From the NCBI GenBank assembly GCA_027604685.1, contig JADHYX010000035.1:29080-93079 (forward strand): a DNA stretch of 64,000 bases. Reading direction: 5' to 3'. The notes beneath the pieces were generated by a model. The model worked only from the letters and a program-made list of their open reading frames with translations, did no database searches and was not told where the DNA came from. The translations under genes were made by a program, and so were the position numbers. How positions within the stretch are numbered: position 1 is the first letter of the stretch; every line of letters begins with the position of its first letter. Origin of the DNA: Lobulomyces angularis. Taxonomy: Eukaryota; Chytridiomycota; Chytridiomycetes; Lobulomycetales; Lobulomycetaceae. Positions 63,573 through 64,000 of this stretch are shown in pieces.

Positions 63573-63911
63573 GAACATCTGATCAATATGAAAAAACGGA
63601 AAATTTAATTTATACTTCGAATCGATTAACTATTCATACAACTCATTTTTTTAAATATATTATGTTAAACTACCCTGACAACAATAAATGGAATTAATTA
63701 AGATTTTTTCGTTAGAATATACAAATTTTTAAATTGCCCTGTAAAAACAATAAAAACTAGTTCAGAAACAACTGCTATTATTAACCACTTATTGAATGAA
63801 TATATTGAAAAATATGAAATTAAATTTGGTTATCAACAAGAAAATGTTAAATACATTGATCAAGTTGCTCTTTACCAAGCTACAAAAATATTTAATAATT
63901 TACGTTGTTAA
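63573..63911 (+). CDS. Fragment of an unresolved small gene
   Basis: Two exons can be joined in frame: 63,573-63,663 and 63,716-63,911, across a GTTAAA...GTTAG intron. They encode about 95 residues (TSDQYEKTENLIYTSNRL ... EYIEKYEIKFGYQQENVKY ... ATKIFNNLRC, stop at 63911). An upstream ATG at 63,525 followed by a GTAATA...TTGCTAATGTATTACAG intron would join with a TGA, so the 5' end is not resolved. It may be a real gene with a different first exon or a pseudogene. Family unknown. Confidence 0.35.
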
Positions 63912-64000
63912 CATCAAGAACACTTTATTCCAAAATTGAAAACATTTGTTTCAACAATGATAATCAAAAAACAATTAAATTTAAAACCAGAAAATATGTT

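Overview
This window is eukaryotic nuclear DNA. It is strongly AT-rich and carries about twenty protein genes on both strands. Most genes are cut by many short spliceosomal introns (about 35-65 nt, GTAAG/GTA donors, T-rich tracts before AG). I assigned coding regions by joining exons that keep frame across these introns and match known families; introns were not confirmed by transcripts. Intergenic DNA is homopolymer-rich. A 62-base run of N lies inside one intron, so this is a draft assembly. The gene set (single-chain acetyl-CoA carboxylase, CDC42, DCP2, CENP-A-like H3, IML2/TTC39, a PACT-domain centriolar scaffold, a costars protein, phosphorylase kinase regulatory subunit, a Fanzor relic) suggests an early-diverging flagellated fungus or close relative, such as a Rozella/Cryptomycota, aphelid or chytrid-type organism. 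The lineage is inference.

Layout. 1-4,286: the 3' part of a Ser-rich protein and an unknown protein. 4,931-10,166: a complete large receptor-like membrane protein joining a BMP-type periplasmic-binding domain, Kelch repeats, GCC2/GCC3 Cys repeats and about seven membrane segments. 10,497-19,383: CDC42 and ACC1, both minus. 19,384-22,831: gene-poor DNA with a decayed hAT-like transposon. 22,832-29,985: an unknown protein, IML2/TTC39, and DCP2 divergent from it. 30,292-33,027: costars (ABRACL) protein and a ZIP metal transporter. 33,028-35,277: a broken second ZIP copy and a possible MITE. 35,278-37,675: a twin-CX9C protein and a phytanoyl-CoA dioxygenase with a PTS2. 39,268-48,372: a pericentrin/AKAP450-like scaffold of about 2,700 residues. 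48,681-50,440: two small secreted paralogues head to head plus a third dead copy. 50,652-53,337: mitochondrial phosphate carrier and a CENP-A-like histone. 53,936-54,796: a dead Fanzor nuclease abutting a short telomere-like repeat. 55,307-57,163: two unknown membrane proteins. 57,422-62,924: a phosphorylase kinase regulatory subunit with an ILEI/PANDER-type domain built into its C-terminal half. The far end holds a fragment of an unresolved gene.

The genes do not form one pathway. Themes are lipid metabolism (ACC1, PHYH), actin and polarity (CDC42, costars), centriole and centromere (PACT protein, CENP-A), mitochondrial function (phosphate carrier, CX9C protein), and sensing or secretion (BMP-Kelch receptor, secreted pair). 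The strongest candidates for something undescribed are the BMP-Kelch-GCC membrane receptor and the phosphorylase kinase subunit with an inserted ILEI-like domain.
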